Source of the DNA: an uncultured Dermatophilus sp.
GTDB taxonomy: Bacteria > Actinomycetota > Actinomycetes > Actinomycetales > Dermatophilaceae
Direction of reading: 5' to 3'
Length of the DNA: 9,609 bases
Assembly (NCBI GenBank): GCA_945876925.1
Contig: CAMCQD010000041.1
Coordinates: 1-9,609 of the forward strand
How positions within the stretch are numbered: position 1 is the first letter of the stretch; each line of letters starts with the position of its first letter. The notes below the pieces were generated by a model, which worked only from the letters and a program-made list of their open reading frames with translations, was not told where the DNA came from and did not search any database. A program made the position numbers and the translations under genes. Positions 1 to 6,339 of the stretch are shown here, piece after piece.

Positions 1-432
1 CGGGCAGTTCATCCCGCAGCCTGCCTGGCTGGAGATGCACATGGTGACCCGCTTGGGGTAGCGCATGAGCACGCTCTCGATCAGGGCGCCGTCGTGCAGC
101 CGCCACACCGACTTGACCGTGCGGCCCTCGTCGGCGGTCAGCTCGCGCACGCTCGTGAGCAGCGGCGGCAGCAGCGCCTGTGCGATCGGTTCCCGGGCCG
201 CCTTGGGCAGGTCGCTCATCTCGCCGGTGCCGGCGGTGAAGTGCGTGAAGTAGTGCACTGAGAGCTGCCTGGCCCGGAAGGCCGGCAGGCCCAGCTGCCT
301 GACGGCCGCTTCCCGGGCAGGCACATCCAGATCGGCCAGGTGCTGCGGCGGCATCGGATTACCCGGGGCCGGCAAGGTGACCTGACCCGGGCGAGGGCGG
401 GGTCGGGAGGCAGGACGGGATGCGGTGCTCAT
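1..432 (-). CDS. rlmN: Dual-specificity 23S rRNA/tRNA adenine-C2 methyltransferase RlmN, N-terminal part, cut by window edge
   Basis: RlmN is a cytoplasmic radical-SAM enzyme that methylates C2 of A2503 in 23S rRNA and of A37 in some tRNAs. Reading the minus strand from the ATG at 432-430 gives 144 residues that run off the window. They include HLADLDVPAREAAV (31-44) and FRARQLSVHYF (52-62), typical of the RlmN N-terminal domain. KSVWRLHDGALIESVLMRYP (107-126) and VTMCISSQAGCGMNCP (129-144) follow. The last segment starts the radical-SAM CxxxCxxC cluster motif: C139 and C143 are visible, the third Cys would be at 146, outside the window. The start was chosen as the first ATG in the open frame; only a weak GGGA-like ribosome site precedes it, so a later start is possible. 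It normally follows cdsA directly, but here a plus-strand gene and a palindromic repeat lie between them. The identification is secure and the exact start is moderately sure. Confidence 0.95.
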   Translation of the reverse strand, partial: MSTASRPASRPRPRPGQVTLPAPGNPMPPQHLADLDVPAREAAVRQLGLPAFRARQLSVHYFTHFTAGTGEMSDLPKAAREPIAQALLPPLLTSVRELTADEGRTVKSVWRLHDGALIESVLMRYPKRVTMCISSQAGCGMNCP

Positions 433-666
433 CGCGGCCAGTGTCCCAGCAACGCCGCCCGCCGCCAACCCGGCCCTGTACGAGATACCGGGGTACCCGG
501 CCTGGCGGGGCATCTTCCCGGAAGGAACTGCCCCCGGGAACCGGCACTGAATTCCCAGCCCACCCCCGAGGGTCAGCTCCCGCGCGCCAGGGCGTTCGCG
601 GGCATCTTCACCGGCGACACCGTCTACTACGATCAGCGCACGCGCGCCGGGGGCTGTCCGGCGGAC

Positions 667-762
667 GTAGCGATCCCAAGTATCCCTTTCTCCGGCACCT
701 GCGCACATTCACCTGCATAAACGCGCGCACCAACCCGAAAACGGGATACCTCCGATCGCTAC
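667..762. repeat. 96-bp imperfect palindromic repeat element, complete copy
   Basis: The left half (667-714, plus strand) and the right half (762-715, minus strand) both begin GTAGCGATC and align without gaps over 48 positions. I count 32 identical positions, so 32 of 48 base pairs can form in a single long hairpin centred at 714/715. The right half contains the small internal hairpin CCCG-TTTT-CGGG. A half copy of the same element occurs at 9558-9609, which shows that this is a repeat family and not a chance hairpin. Family and function are unknown to me. It could be a REP- or MITE-like non-autonomous element or a protein-binding site. It lies in non-coding DNA upstream of both rlmN and the hypothetical gene. 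Confidence 0.8.
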
Positions 763-975
763 CCGCCCGGCACCACACCCCCAGCCCGGACCCGCCCCTC
801 ACTCGCGGGCATCGGCGCGGGCCCGGCGGAACCACCCCCGGCAAGCACAGCCGCGACGACTCCCGCAGGAGGCCGTCGGTTCCCGCGCGCGAACCCGGGC
901 AGCGAACGCTCCCCCGGACCCGGTTCGTGCTGGCCGCAGGCGTTGGCCAAAGGCGTGACGGCGGTCCGGGGGTCT

Positions 976-987
976 GCCGGATCCGGC
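976..987. promoter_or_regulatory. Perfect 12-bp palindrome upstream of the hypothetical gene, possible operator
   Basis: GCCGGATCCGGC is a perfect palindrome. It ends 13 bp before the TATGCT hexamer that may be the -10 box of the downstream gene, so it would cover the -35 region. That is a common site for a dimeric regulator. The role is inferred from position only; palindromes of this size also arise by chance in GC-rich DNA. Confidence 0.3.
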
Positions 988-1000
988 CTTGCCCCGCAGC

Positions 1001-1006
1001 TATGCT
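1001..1006 (+). promoter_or_regulatory. Possible -10 box (TATGCT) for the hypothetical gene
   Basis: TATGCT fits the actinobacterial TANNNT -10 pattern and lies 13 bp before the chosen ATG at 1020. Transcription would start near 1012-1014, giving an extremely short leader that would overlap the AGGT ribosome site (1010-1013). No good -35 hexamer is visible at normal spacing. The call is tentative. Confidence 0.3.
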
Positions 1007-1019
1007 CACAGGTAACGAC

Positions 1020-1748
1020 ATGGACGGGGGGCGGATGGGTTTCGACGGCTGGCGGCAGCTGTTCCGCCGCAAACGCGAGGGCGCGCCTGGCGAAGACGGG
1101 GAAACCGGGCTGACCGATGAGTCGGTGCTCTCCTCGCTGCGGCTGCATCTAGCCGACGTTGACCAGGTGCCGGTCCTATCCGACCTCACCCACGTGCGCG
1201 CTTTCGCCCCAGGCCTGGCCGAGATCCTCGTGGTGGCGCTGCCCACGTCCGTGATCGCACCGCCCGCCGGTGAACTCGCCAGGTTCGGTTCCCCGGCCGA
1301 ACTCGTCGCCCGGGGCCGCTCGCAGCTGGCTGAACTGCTCGCCGACATCGGCGACACCATCGAGGTGCGCCACATCACCACCCCCGACCAGCTCACCTTC
1401 ACTGGCCTCATGGGCGATTCACTGTCCGTGGCGAGCCTGGCCATCCTGCTGCCTGAGGTCGTCGAACTGCTCCACCCCGGCGCGGACACCAGCAAGGGCG
1501 TGTTCTGCGCGATGCCGAACGCCAGCCACCTCGTGCTGCGCGTGGTCGACGATGTGGCCTCCCTGATGGCGGTCGGCCCGATGTCGGTATTCGCCCGCAA
1601 TGGTTACCAGGACCGCGGTGCCACCAGCCCGCACGTGTACTGGGCGCACGGGCCCGGCCTGACCGAGCACACTCCGCTGACCAGGCATGAGGAGAACGAG
1701 ATCGCCATTCACGTGCCCAGCGAGCTGTCTTCCCTGCTCGACACCTGA
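1020..1748 (+). CDS. Uncharacterised 242-residue protein encoded between cdsA and rlmN
   Basis: I do not recognise this family with confidence. The start at ATG 1020 is preceded by AGGT (1010-1013) with a 6-base spacer. In-frame ATGs at 1002 and 1035 are alternatives, giving a protein six residues longer or five shorter. No signal peptide or membrane segment is evident. A basic patch, WRQLFRRKRE (11-20), is followed by an acidic linker and then an alpha/beta-looking domain from about residue 33. Notable segments are LAEILVVALPTSVIAPP (66-82), TFTGLMGDSLSVASLAILLP (126-145) and KGVFCAMPNASHLVLRVVDD (159-178). The last has the feel of the 'AMPN/AVPNRH' strand in DUF1444/YtpQ-like proteins, but that is a weak impression. 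Codon use (strong G/C at third positions) matches its neighbours, so it looks like a real resident gene. It converges on cdsA with 24 bp between stop codons. It may be an immunity-like or regulatory protein, but I assign no function. Confidence 0.8.
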   Translation: MDGGRMGFDGWRQLFRRKREGAPGEDGETGLTDESVLSSLRLHLADVDQVPVLSDLTHVRAFAPGLAEILVVALPTSVIAPPAGELARFGSPAELVARGRSQLAELLADIGDTIEVRHITTPDQLTFTGLMGDSLSVASLAILLPEVVELLHPGADTSKGVFCAMPNASHLVLRVVDDVASLMAVGPMSVFARNGYQDRGATSPHVYWAHGPGLTEHTPLTRHEENEIAIHVPSELSSLLDT

Positions 1749-1767
1749 GTCCCCTCGCACGCCCCCC

Positions 1768-1782
1768 CGGAGTCACCCTCCG
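1768..1782. terminator. Short stem-loop between the two convergent genes, doubtful terminator
   Basis: CGGAG and CTCCG form a 5-bp stem with a 5-base loop over the cdsA stop codon, in the 24-bp gap between the convergent hypothetical gene and cdsA. It is short and has no U-tract on either strand. It is recorded only because no better terminator is visible at this junction. Confidence 0.2.
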
Positions 1783-2609
1783 AGCAGCACGGTAAACAGG
1801 ATCCACGCCGCCGGGGCGCACACCAGCAGCGAATCCATCCGGTCCATCAGGCCCCCGTGCCCGGGCAGCATCGTCCCGAAATCCTTGATCCCCAGGTCGC
1901 GCTTGAGCATCGACTCGGTGAGGTCACCCAGGGTGGCCAGGGATGCCAGTACCGCGCCGGTGATCACGCCCGCCCACCAGGGCCCGCCGAGGAGCAGCGT
2001 GACGCTGGCCGCGCCCGCCACCGCGCACGAGATCACCGACCCGGCAAACCCCTCCCATGATTTCTTCGGGCTCACCGTGGGCGCCATCGGGTGCTTACCG
2101 AACAGCACACCAGCTGCGTAACCGCCGATGTCGCTGAAGACGGTGATGAGCACGAAGCACACCACCCGCAGCTGCCCGTCCGGCTGAGCCAGCAACAGTG
2201 CCGAGAACGACGCCAGGAACGGGGCGTAGGCCACCATGAACACGCCGCTGCCGATATCCCGCGCGGTGTCCGCCCGGGGACCATCGCAGAACCGCCAGAC
2301 GACGACCGCCAGCACCGTCAGGCCGAACACGACAGTCAGGCCCGATGGCCCGGCGGCATAAGCAGCGGGGAGCATAGCCGCCGCGCCGATCACGACCGGC
2401 AGCACCGGGACCGCATGCCCGCCCGCGACGAAACCGCGCCGGATCGAGGCCCCCCCGTTGAAGCAGGCGGGGGTGGCGCGCAACAGCCACCCCCATGCGG
2501 CGCTGAACAGGCACACCAGCGCCAGCGCCCCCAGCCCGGCTCCGACCGCGATCGCTGCGGGCAGGTTGCGCCCGGCCTTACTCGTCCTGGCCTGCGCCGC
2601 CGCGGGCAC
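1773..2609 (-). CDS. cdsA: Phosphatidate cytidylyltransferase (CDP-diacylglycerol synthase)
   Basis: CdsA is an integral membrane enzyme that converts phosphatidic acid and CTP to CDP-diacylglycerol and pyrophosphate, the entry point to phospholipid synthesis. The 278-residue product carries the family signature at 233-259. That segment contains SMLKRDLGIKDFG, then LPGHGGLMDRMD with the conserved Lys, Asp and His-Gly-Gly residues. It also has SPKKSWEG (180-187) and FSDIGGYAAGVLFG (158-171). Hydrophobic segments occur near residues 18-44, 68-106, 122-142, 148-170, 190-208, 211-228 and 260-277. The GTG start at 2609 is one base after the frr stop (TGAGGTG), with GAGG six bases upstream inside frr, so translation is probably coupled. 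The segment TPACFNGGASIRRGFVAG (46-63) looks like an extra loop compared with relatives I recall. CdsA usually precedes rlmN; here it faces an unrelated gene. Confidence 0.95.
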   Translation of the reverse strand: MPAAAQARTSKAGRNLPAAIAVGAGLGALALVCLFSAAWGWLLRATPACFNGGASIRRGFVAGGHAVPVLPVVIGAAAMLPAAYAAGPSGLTVVFGLTVLAVVVWRFCDGPRADTARDIGSGVFMVAYAPFLASFSALLLAQPDGQLRVVCFVLITVFSDIGGYAAGVLFGKHPMAPTVSPKKSWEGFAGSVISCAVAGAASVTLLLGGPWWAGVITGAVLASLATLGDLTESMLKRDLGIKDFGTMLPGHGGLMDRMDSLLVCAPAAWILFTVLLGG

Positions 2610-2610
2610 C

Positions 2611-3168
2611 TCAGACCTCGAGCAGCTCGGCCTCTTTGCCCTTCAGCAGGACGTCCACCCGGTCAACGAACTTGCGGGTGAGGGTCTCCAGCTCCTTCTC
2701 GGTGCGCATGCCCTCGTCCTCGCCGACCTCGCCGTCCTTGATGGCCCGGTCGATCCGGTCCTTGGCGTGGCGGCGGATGTTGCGGATGGACACCTTGGCG
2801 TCCTCGCCTTTGCGATGGGCCAGCTTGATGTACTCCTTACGGCGCTCCTCGGTCAGCGCCGGCAGCACGCACCGGATGGTCACCCCGTCATTGCTGGGGT
2901 TGACGCCCAGGTCGGAGTCGCGCAGCGCCTTCTCGACCGCGTTCATGCTGCCCTTGTCATACGGAGTGATGAGAACCGTACGGGCTTCCGGCGACTGGAA
3001 CGAGGCCAGCTGCTGCAATGGCGTGGGCGCCCCGTAGTAGTCCACGAGGATCTTGTTGAACATGCCGGGCACCACCCGCCCGGTCCGGATGGCCGCGAAA
3101 TCCTCCTTGGCGACCTCGAGGGCCTTCTCCATCTTCTCCTCGGCCTCGAACATCGTCTCGTCCAGCAT
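2611..3168 (-). CDS. frr: Ribosome recycling factor
   Basis: RRF acts with EF-G in the cytoplasm to split the post-termination ribosome. The product from ATG 3168 is 185 residues, the usual length. It carries the expected sequence throughout: EAEEKMEKALEVAKEDFAAI near the N-terminus, RTGR, then DLGVNPSNDGVTIRCVLPAL. ALTEERRKEYIKLA, KGEDAKVSIRNIRR and the C-terminal KGKEAELLEV complete it. The open frame extends five codons further, to ATG 3183. The 3168 start is preferred because AAGGGG lies six bases upstream of it and because the protein then begins MLDETMFEAEEKM, like its relatives. It follows pyrH after an 80-base gap and touches cdsA, with a one-base gap between its TGA and the cdsA GTG. 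This supports a pyrH-frr-cdsA transcription unit. Confidence 0.97.
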   Translation of the reverse strand: MLDETMFEAEEKMEKALEVAKEDFAAIRTGRVVPGMFNKILVDYYGAPTPLQQLASFQSPEARTVLITPYDKGSMNAVEKALRDSDLGVNPSNDGVTIRCVLPALTEERRKEYIKLAHRKGEDAKVSIRNIRRHAKDRIDRAIKDGEVGEDEGMRTEKELETLTRKFVDRVDVLLKGKEAELLEV

Positions 3169-3248
3169 CGCGGACCCCTTCATTCCCGGCGCCGGTGGTC
3201 CCGGCGTGCACTCGTGAGAAACATCCTTGCAGATCCGAAGCGGGCAGA

Positions 3249-3977
3249 TCAGGCGCTGTACACCTCAGTGCCGATCAGCTCCCCGCGCAGGGCCCGGGTG
3301 ATCGACCCATCGCCCTGCATCGCGAACACCACCATGGGCAGGCCGTTCTCGCGGCACAGGCTGAACGCGGCGGCGTCGACCACTTTCAGGCCGTCGCGCA
3401 GGGCGTCGTCGTAGGTGACCCGGTCGAGCTTGGTGGCGCTCGGGTCGGTCCGCGGATCGGCCGTGTAGACGCCGTCTACCCCGTTCTTGCTCATGAACAC
3501 CGCATCGCAGCGGCACTCCAGCGCCCGCTGCGCCGACACCGTGTCCGTGGAGAAGAACGGCATCCCCGCGCCTGCGCCGAAGATGACCACGCGGCCCTTC
3601 TCCAGGTGGCGGATCGCCCGCCGCGGGATGTACGGCTCGGCGACCTGGCCCATCTCGATGGCGGTCTGCACCCGCGTCTCCACGCCCTCCTTTTCCAGGA
3701 AGTCCTGCAAGGCGAGGCAGTTCATCACCGTGCCGAGCATGCCCATGTAGTCCGCCCGGGCACGTTCCATGCCACGCTGCTGCAGTTCGACGCCGCGGAA
3801 GAAGTTACCCCCGCCGACCACGATGGCGACCTGCACGCCCTCCTTGACCGCCACCGCGATCTGCCTGGCGATTCCCCGGACGACATCCGGATCGACCCCG
3901 ATGGCCCCGCCGCCGAACGCCTCGCCCGAGAGCTTGAGGAGCACACGCTGATAAGAACGACTCGCCTGCGTGGTCAC
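3249..3977 (-). CDS. pyrH: Uridylate (UMP) kinase
   Basis: PyrH phosphorylates UMP to UDP with ATP in the cytoplasm. It is a hexameric amino-acid-kinase-fold enzyme, typically activated by GTP and inhibited by UTP. The 242-residue product contains the phosphate-binding LLKLSGEAFGGG (13-24) and VVGGGNFFRG (53-62). QQRGMERARADYMGMLGTVM (66-85), which forms the UMP site, and GRVVIFGAGAGMPFFSTDT (128-146) follow. GVDGVYTADPR (166-176), the nucleotide-binding region, is also present. Length and order match the family. The GTG at 3977 is the start. The purine-rich GAAGGGA upstream is about 11 bases away, longer than ideal, so translation initiation may be modest. Two hairpins separate it from tsf, suggesting that pyrH has its own promoter in the approximately 100 bases between 3978 and 4082, although I see no clear -10/-35 pair there. 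Confidence 0.97.
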   Translation of the reverse strand: MTTQASRSYQRVLLKLSGEAFGGGAIGVDPDVVRGIARQIAVAVKEGVQVAIVVGGGNFFRGVELQQRGMERARADYMGMLGTVMNCLALQDFLEKEGVETRVQTAIEMGQVAEPYIPRRAIRHLEKGRVVIFGAGAGMPFFSTDTVSAQRALECRCDAVFMSKNGVDGVYTADPRTDPSATKLDRVTYDDALRDGLKVVDAAAFSLCRENGLPMVVFAMQGDGSITRALRGELIGTEVYSA

Positions 3978-4082
3978 GTGCGGTGATTTCCCTTCATCAT
4001 CGGAGCCCTCGCGGGCGACGGGCGCGGGCGCGCAACCCGCTGTGGACTTTCCGCCCGATTGTCACACATCCGCGCACACGAT

Positions 4083-4117
4083 CGGGGCCCACCTCCCGTA
4101 GCGGGAGGCGGGCCCCG
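4083..4117 (-). terminator. Strong hairpin between tsf and pyrH, second of two
   Basis: The arms 4083-4098 and 4102-4117 pair over 16 positions around a 3-base loop. The single irregular position is A/C on the plus strand but becomes G-U in RNA from the minus strand. The hairpin is therefore unbroken only in transcripts running tsf to pyrH. There is no U-tract, which is usual for actinobacterial hairpin terminators. It lies about 105 bases upstream of the pyrH start. Confidence 0.7.
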
Positions 4118-4203
4118 TGTCGTTCACGAAAAAGCAGGTCCGCAGGACTCTCCCGGGGACCGTTCCGCCCCTGGCACGCAGGCCAGAACGCGCGCGGTGC
4201 ACC

Positions 4204-4246
4204 CGGGTGAGGCCCGGAGCTAAGCGCCGGCTGCGGGCCTCACCCG
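4204..4246 (-). terminator. Hairpin terminator directly after tsf, first of two
   Basis: CGGGTGAGGCCCG (4204-4216) and CGGGCCTCACCCG (4234-4246) form a perfect 13-bp stem. After one mismatch three more pairs can form inside the 17-base loop. It begins 24 bases after the tsf stop codon on the minus strand. There is no U-run. Its position and strength make it the likely end of the rpsB-tsf transcript, with 4083-4117 as a back-up. Confidence 0.75.
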
Positions 4247-4270
4247 CCCGCACGGGCTCGCCAGGTGGGC

Positions 4271-5098
4271 TCAGGCACCCACGCGGAACCGGATGAAGCC
4301 GGAGGCCTCCGCGCCCGCCTCCGACAGGACCGCCTTGACCTGCTTCTTCTGGTCCTTGGCGAACTTCTGGTCGAGCAGCACGTTCTCGGCGAAGAAAGCG
4401 TTCACGCGGCCCTCGATGATACGCGGCAGCGCCTTCTCGGGCTTGCCCTCCTCGCGGGCGGTCTCCTCGGCGATCCGGCGCTCGTTAGCGACGGTCTCCT
4501 CGTCGATCTCCTCGCGGGTCAGGGCCAGCGGGGAGAACGCCGCGATGTGCATGGCTACGTCGCGGCCGATTGCCTCGTTCCCGCCGGTGAAGGCGAACAG
4601 CACGCCGATCTGCGGGGGCAGGTCGGGGCTGGTCTTGTGCAGGTAGGCGAGCACGTTCTCGCCCTCAAGGCGGCCGACGCGGCGGACCTCGATCTTCTCG
4701 CCGATGGCGGCGGCGTTGTCCTCGATGAGGCTGCGCACGGTGCCGCCGTCGACGGCCACCTCCAGCAGCTCCCCGGCGTCGGTCACGCCCGAGGCCACCG
4801 CGGCGGCGAGCACGGCGTTGGCCAGTTCGATGAACCGCTCGCCCTTGGCGACGAAGTCCGTCTCGCAGTTAACCTCGACCATGGTGCCGACATTGCCGTC
4901 GACCTGCGCGGCGACCAGGCCATTGGAGGCCGAGCGCCCTTCGCGCTTGGTGATGCCCTTGAGGCCCTTGACGCGCAGCAGCTCGGCCGCCTTCACCTTG
5001 TCGCCGCCGGCCTCGTCCAGAGCTTTCTTCACATCGAGCATGCCAGCGCCGGTCTTGGCGCGGACTTCCTTGATGTCGGCGGTGGTGTAATTCGCCAT
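4271..5098 (-). CDS. tsf: Translation elongation factor Ts
   Basis: EF-Ts is the guanine-nucleotide exchange factor that regenerates EF-Tu-GTP. The 275-residue product starts MANYTTADIKEVRAKTGAGM, followed by DVKKALDEAGGDKVKAAELL, the UBA-like N-terminal domain. It contains NCETDFVAKGERF (77-89), in which TDFV is the EF-Tu-contacting motif. The C-terminal dimerisation/core domain follows, with IGVLFAFTGGN (164-174), VAMHIAAFSPLAL (181-193) and an end in ASGFIRFRVGA. The open frame extends well upstream, but ATG 5098 gives the family N-terminus. The ribosome site is weak (CCGGAACG immediately before the ATG). It follows rpsB after 136 bases that contain a 14-bp hairpin, and tandem terminator-like hairpins follow it. 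Confidence 0.97.
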   Translation of the reverse strand: MANYTTADIKEVRAKTGAGMLDVKKALDEAGGDKVKAAELLRVKGLKGITKREGRSASNGLVAAQVDGNVGTMVEVNCETDFVAKGERFIELANAVLAAAVASGVTDAGELLEVAVDGGTVRSLIEDNAAAIGEKIEVRRVGRLEGENVLAYLHKTSPDLPPQIGVLFAFTGGNEAIGRDVAMHIAAFSPLALTREEIDEETVANERRIAEETAREEGKPEKALPRIIEGRVNAFFAENVLLDQKFAKDQKKQVKAVLSEAGAEASGFIRFRVGA

Positions 5099-5125
5099 CG
5101 TTCCGGTTTCACTCTCTTTCGTGAC

Positions 5126-5161
5126 GCTGCTCGCGGGCGAAGCGTCCCGCCCGCGAGCAGC
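5126..5161 (-). terminator. 14-bp perfect hairpin between rpsB and tsf, likely attenuator
   Basis: GCTGCTCGCGGGCG (5126-5139) and CGCCCGCGAGCAGC (5148-5161) pair perfectly around an 8-base loop, and the structure is equally stable on either strand. It sits 27 bases upstream of the tsf ATG and about 73 bases after the rpsB stop. As there is no room for a separate long tsf leader, it most simply acts as a partial terminator lowering tsf output relative to rpsB, or as an RNA-stability element protecting the rpsB mRNA. The role is inferred; the structure is seen. Confidence 0.6.
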
Positions 5162-5234
5162 TGCGTTGTCAAAGGCAATTCGGGGTGTGCCCGATGGTCG
5201 CGCGCGGCGGCCGCCGGGGCGCGGAAGGGCTGGC

Positions 5235-6086
5235 TCAGGCCTGCCCGGGAAGCTCCTGCGCGTCCGCGGCGGCGGCCTGCGCACCGGCCTCAGCGGCAGC
5301 GGTCCCGGCCTGCTGCCCGGCCAGCAGTTCGCGCTCCCACTCGGCGAGCGGCTCGGCCTCGGCGCCAGCGGCACCGGAGGCTCCGGCGGCGCCTGCGCTG
5401 CGGGCCATCAGGCCATCGGCGACGGCGTCGGCGACCACGCGGCTGAGCAGCGTGACCGAGCGGATGGCGTCGTCGTTGCCGGGGATCTTGTAGTCGACCT
5501 CATCGGGGTCGCAGTTGGTGTCCAGGATCGCCACGACCGGGATGTTCAGCTTGCGAGCCTCGGTGACGGCCAGGTGCTCCTTCTTGGTGTCGACGATCCA
5601 CACCGCCGACGGCACCTTGGACATGTCCCGGATGCCGCCCAGGGTACGCTCCAGCTTCTCCTTCTCACGGCGGAGGACCAGCAGCTCCTTCTTGGTGCGG
5701 CCCGATCCGGCGACGTCATCGAAATCGATCGCCTCGAGTTCCTTGAGGCGCTCCAGGCGCTTGTGAACGGTGTTGAAGTTCGTGAGCATGCCGCCCAGCC
5801 AGCGGTGATTCACATACGGCATCCCGACCCGGGTCGCCTGCTCGCTGATAGCCTCCTGGGCCTGCTTCTTGGTGCCGACGAACAGCACCGTGCCACCGTG
5901 GGCGACGGTCTGCTTGATGAAGTCGTAGGCCTCGTTGATGTAGGTCAGCGACTGCTGCAAGTCGATGATGTAGATGCCGTTGCGCTCCGTCATGATGAAG
6001 CGCTTCATCTTGGGGTTCCAGCGGCGGGTCTGGTGCCCGAAGTGGACGCCGCTCTCCAGGAGCTGGCGCATGGTGACGACGGCCAT
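5235..6086 (-). CDS. rpsB: 30S ribosomal protein S2
   Basis: S2 is a component of the small ribosomal subunit. The 283-residue product begins MAVVTMRQLLESGVHFGHQT, followed by RRWNPKMKRFIMTERNGIYI. It contains the S2 signature regions around YINEAYDFIKQTVAHGG (49-65) and VPSAVWIVDTKKEHLAVTEA (158-177), then LNIPVVAILDTNCDPDEVDY (180-199). From about residue 229 there is an Ala/Gly/Glu/Gln-rich tail of some 55 residues, as often seen in actinobacterial S2. ATG 6086 is the start: AAGGAGA lies seven bases upstream, the strongest ribosome site in the window, and the N-terminus matches the family. The open frame continues upstream only by chance. It is first gene of the rpsB-tsf unit and is divergent from the aminotransferase. 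Confidence 0.98.
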   Translation of the reverse strand: MAVVTMRQLLESGVHFGHQTRRWNPKMKRFIMTERNGIYIIDLQQSLTYINEAYDFIKQTVAHGGTVLFVGTKKQAQEAISEQATRVGMPYVNHRWLGGMLTNFNTVHKRLERLKELEAIDFDDVAGSGRTKKELLVLRREKEKLERTLGGIRDMSKVPSAVWIVDTKKEHLAVTEARKLNIPVVAILDTNCDPDEVDYKIPGNDDAIRSVTLLSRVVADAVADGLMARSAGAAGASGAAGAEAEPLAEWERELLAGQQAGTAAAEAGAQAAAADAQELPGQA

Positions 6087-6339
6087 GCCGTGGTCTCCTT
6101 CTCTCGTTCCAGTTGTCCACGGGCCGTGCGGGATTGCGCAGCCCGTTCCTGGCGCCCTGACGGCTGCCCACCGGCGGGGTGAACCGGACTGCGGGTCTGC
6201 CGTCCCCGGCCGTACCGGGTGAGGACGCGCGAATTCCCCTCGGCCGAGACGGTGCTTGCATCGGCTGCGCGGGCACCCCCTGGGGTTCTCCCGGGAGCGA
6301 TCCCGCGCGGGCGACGGTGCCGGGTCAAGAGGTGGGCCT

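Larger units (their letters stand above)
433..1019. other. Mostly non-coding region between rlmN and the plus-strand hypothetical gene
   Basis: This 587-bp divergent spacer contains a 96-bp imperfect palindrome (667-762, listed separately). It also has a 7-bp inverted repeat TTCCCGG/CCGGGAA (515-521/534-540), the palindrome GGGTACCC (491-498), TTGGCCAA (943-950) and GCCGGATCCGGC (976-987). Long open frames cross it, but their translations are rich in Arg, Pro and Ser in several frames at once, as expected for chance reading of GC-rich DNA. One stretch, about 580-660 on the plus strand, looks more protein-like and may be a remnant (see findings). I see no RNA gene. Confidence 0.6.

Noticed and set aside
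420..1019. Upstream extension of the hypothetical gene's open frame, which would give a 442-residue protein
   Set aside because: The added 200 residues are Arg/Pro/Ser-rich, cross the palindromic repeat, and lack the third-position G/C pattern of the true gene; a ribosome site precedes ATG 1020.
608..1600. Long minus-strand open frame of 330 codons opposite the hypothetical gene
   Set aside because: It is a shadow frame: Ser/Arg/Pro-rich translation with no domain character, antisense to a gene with better codon use.
5099..5374. N-terminal extension of tsf overlapping the end of rpsB
   Set aside because: The EF-Ts family N-terminus is MANYTTADIK at 5098; the extension passes through the hairpin and is low-complexity.
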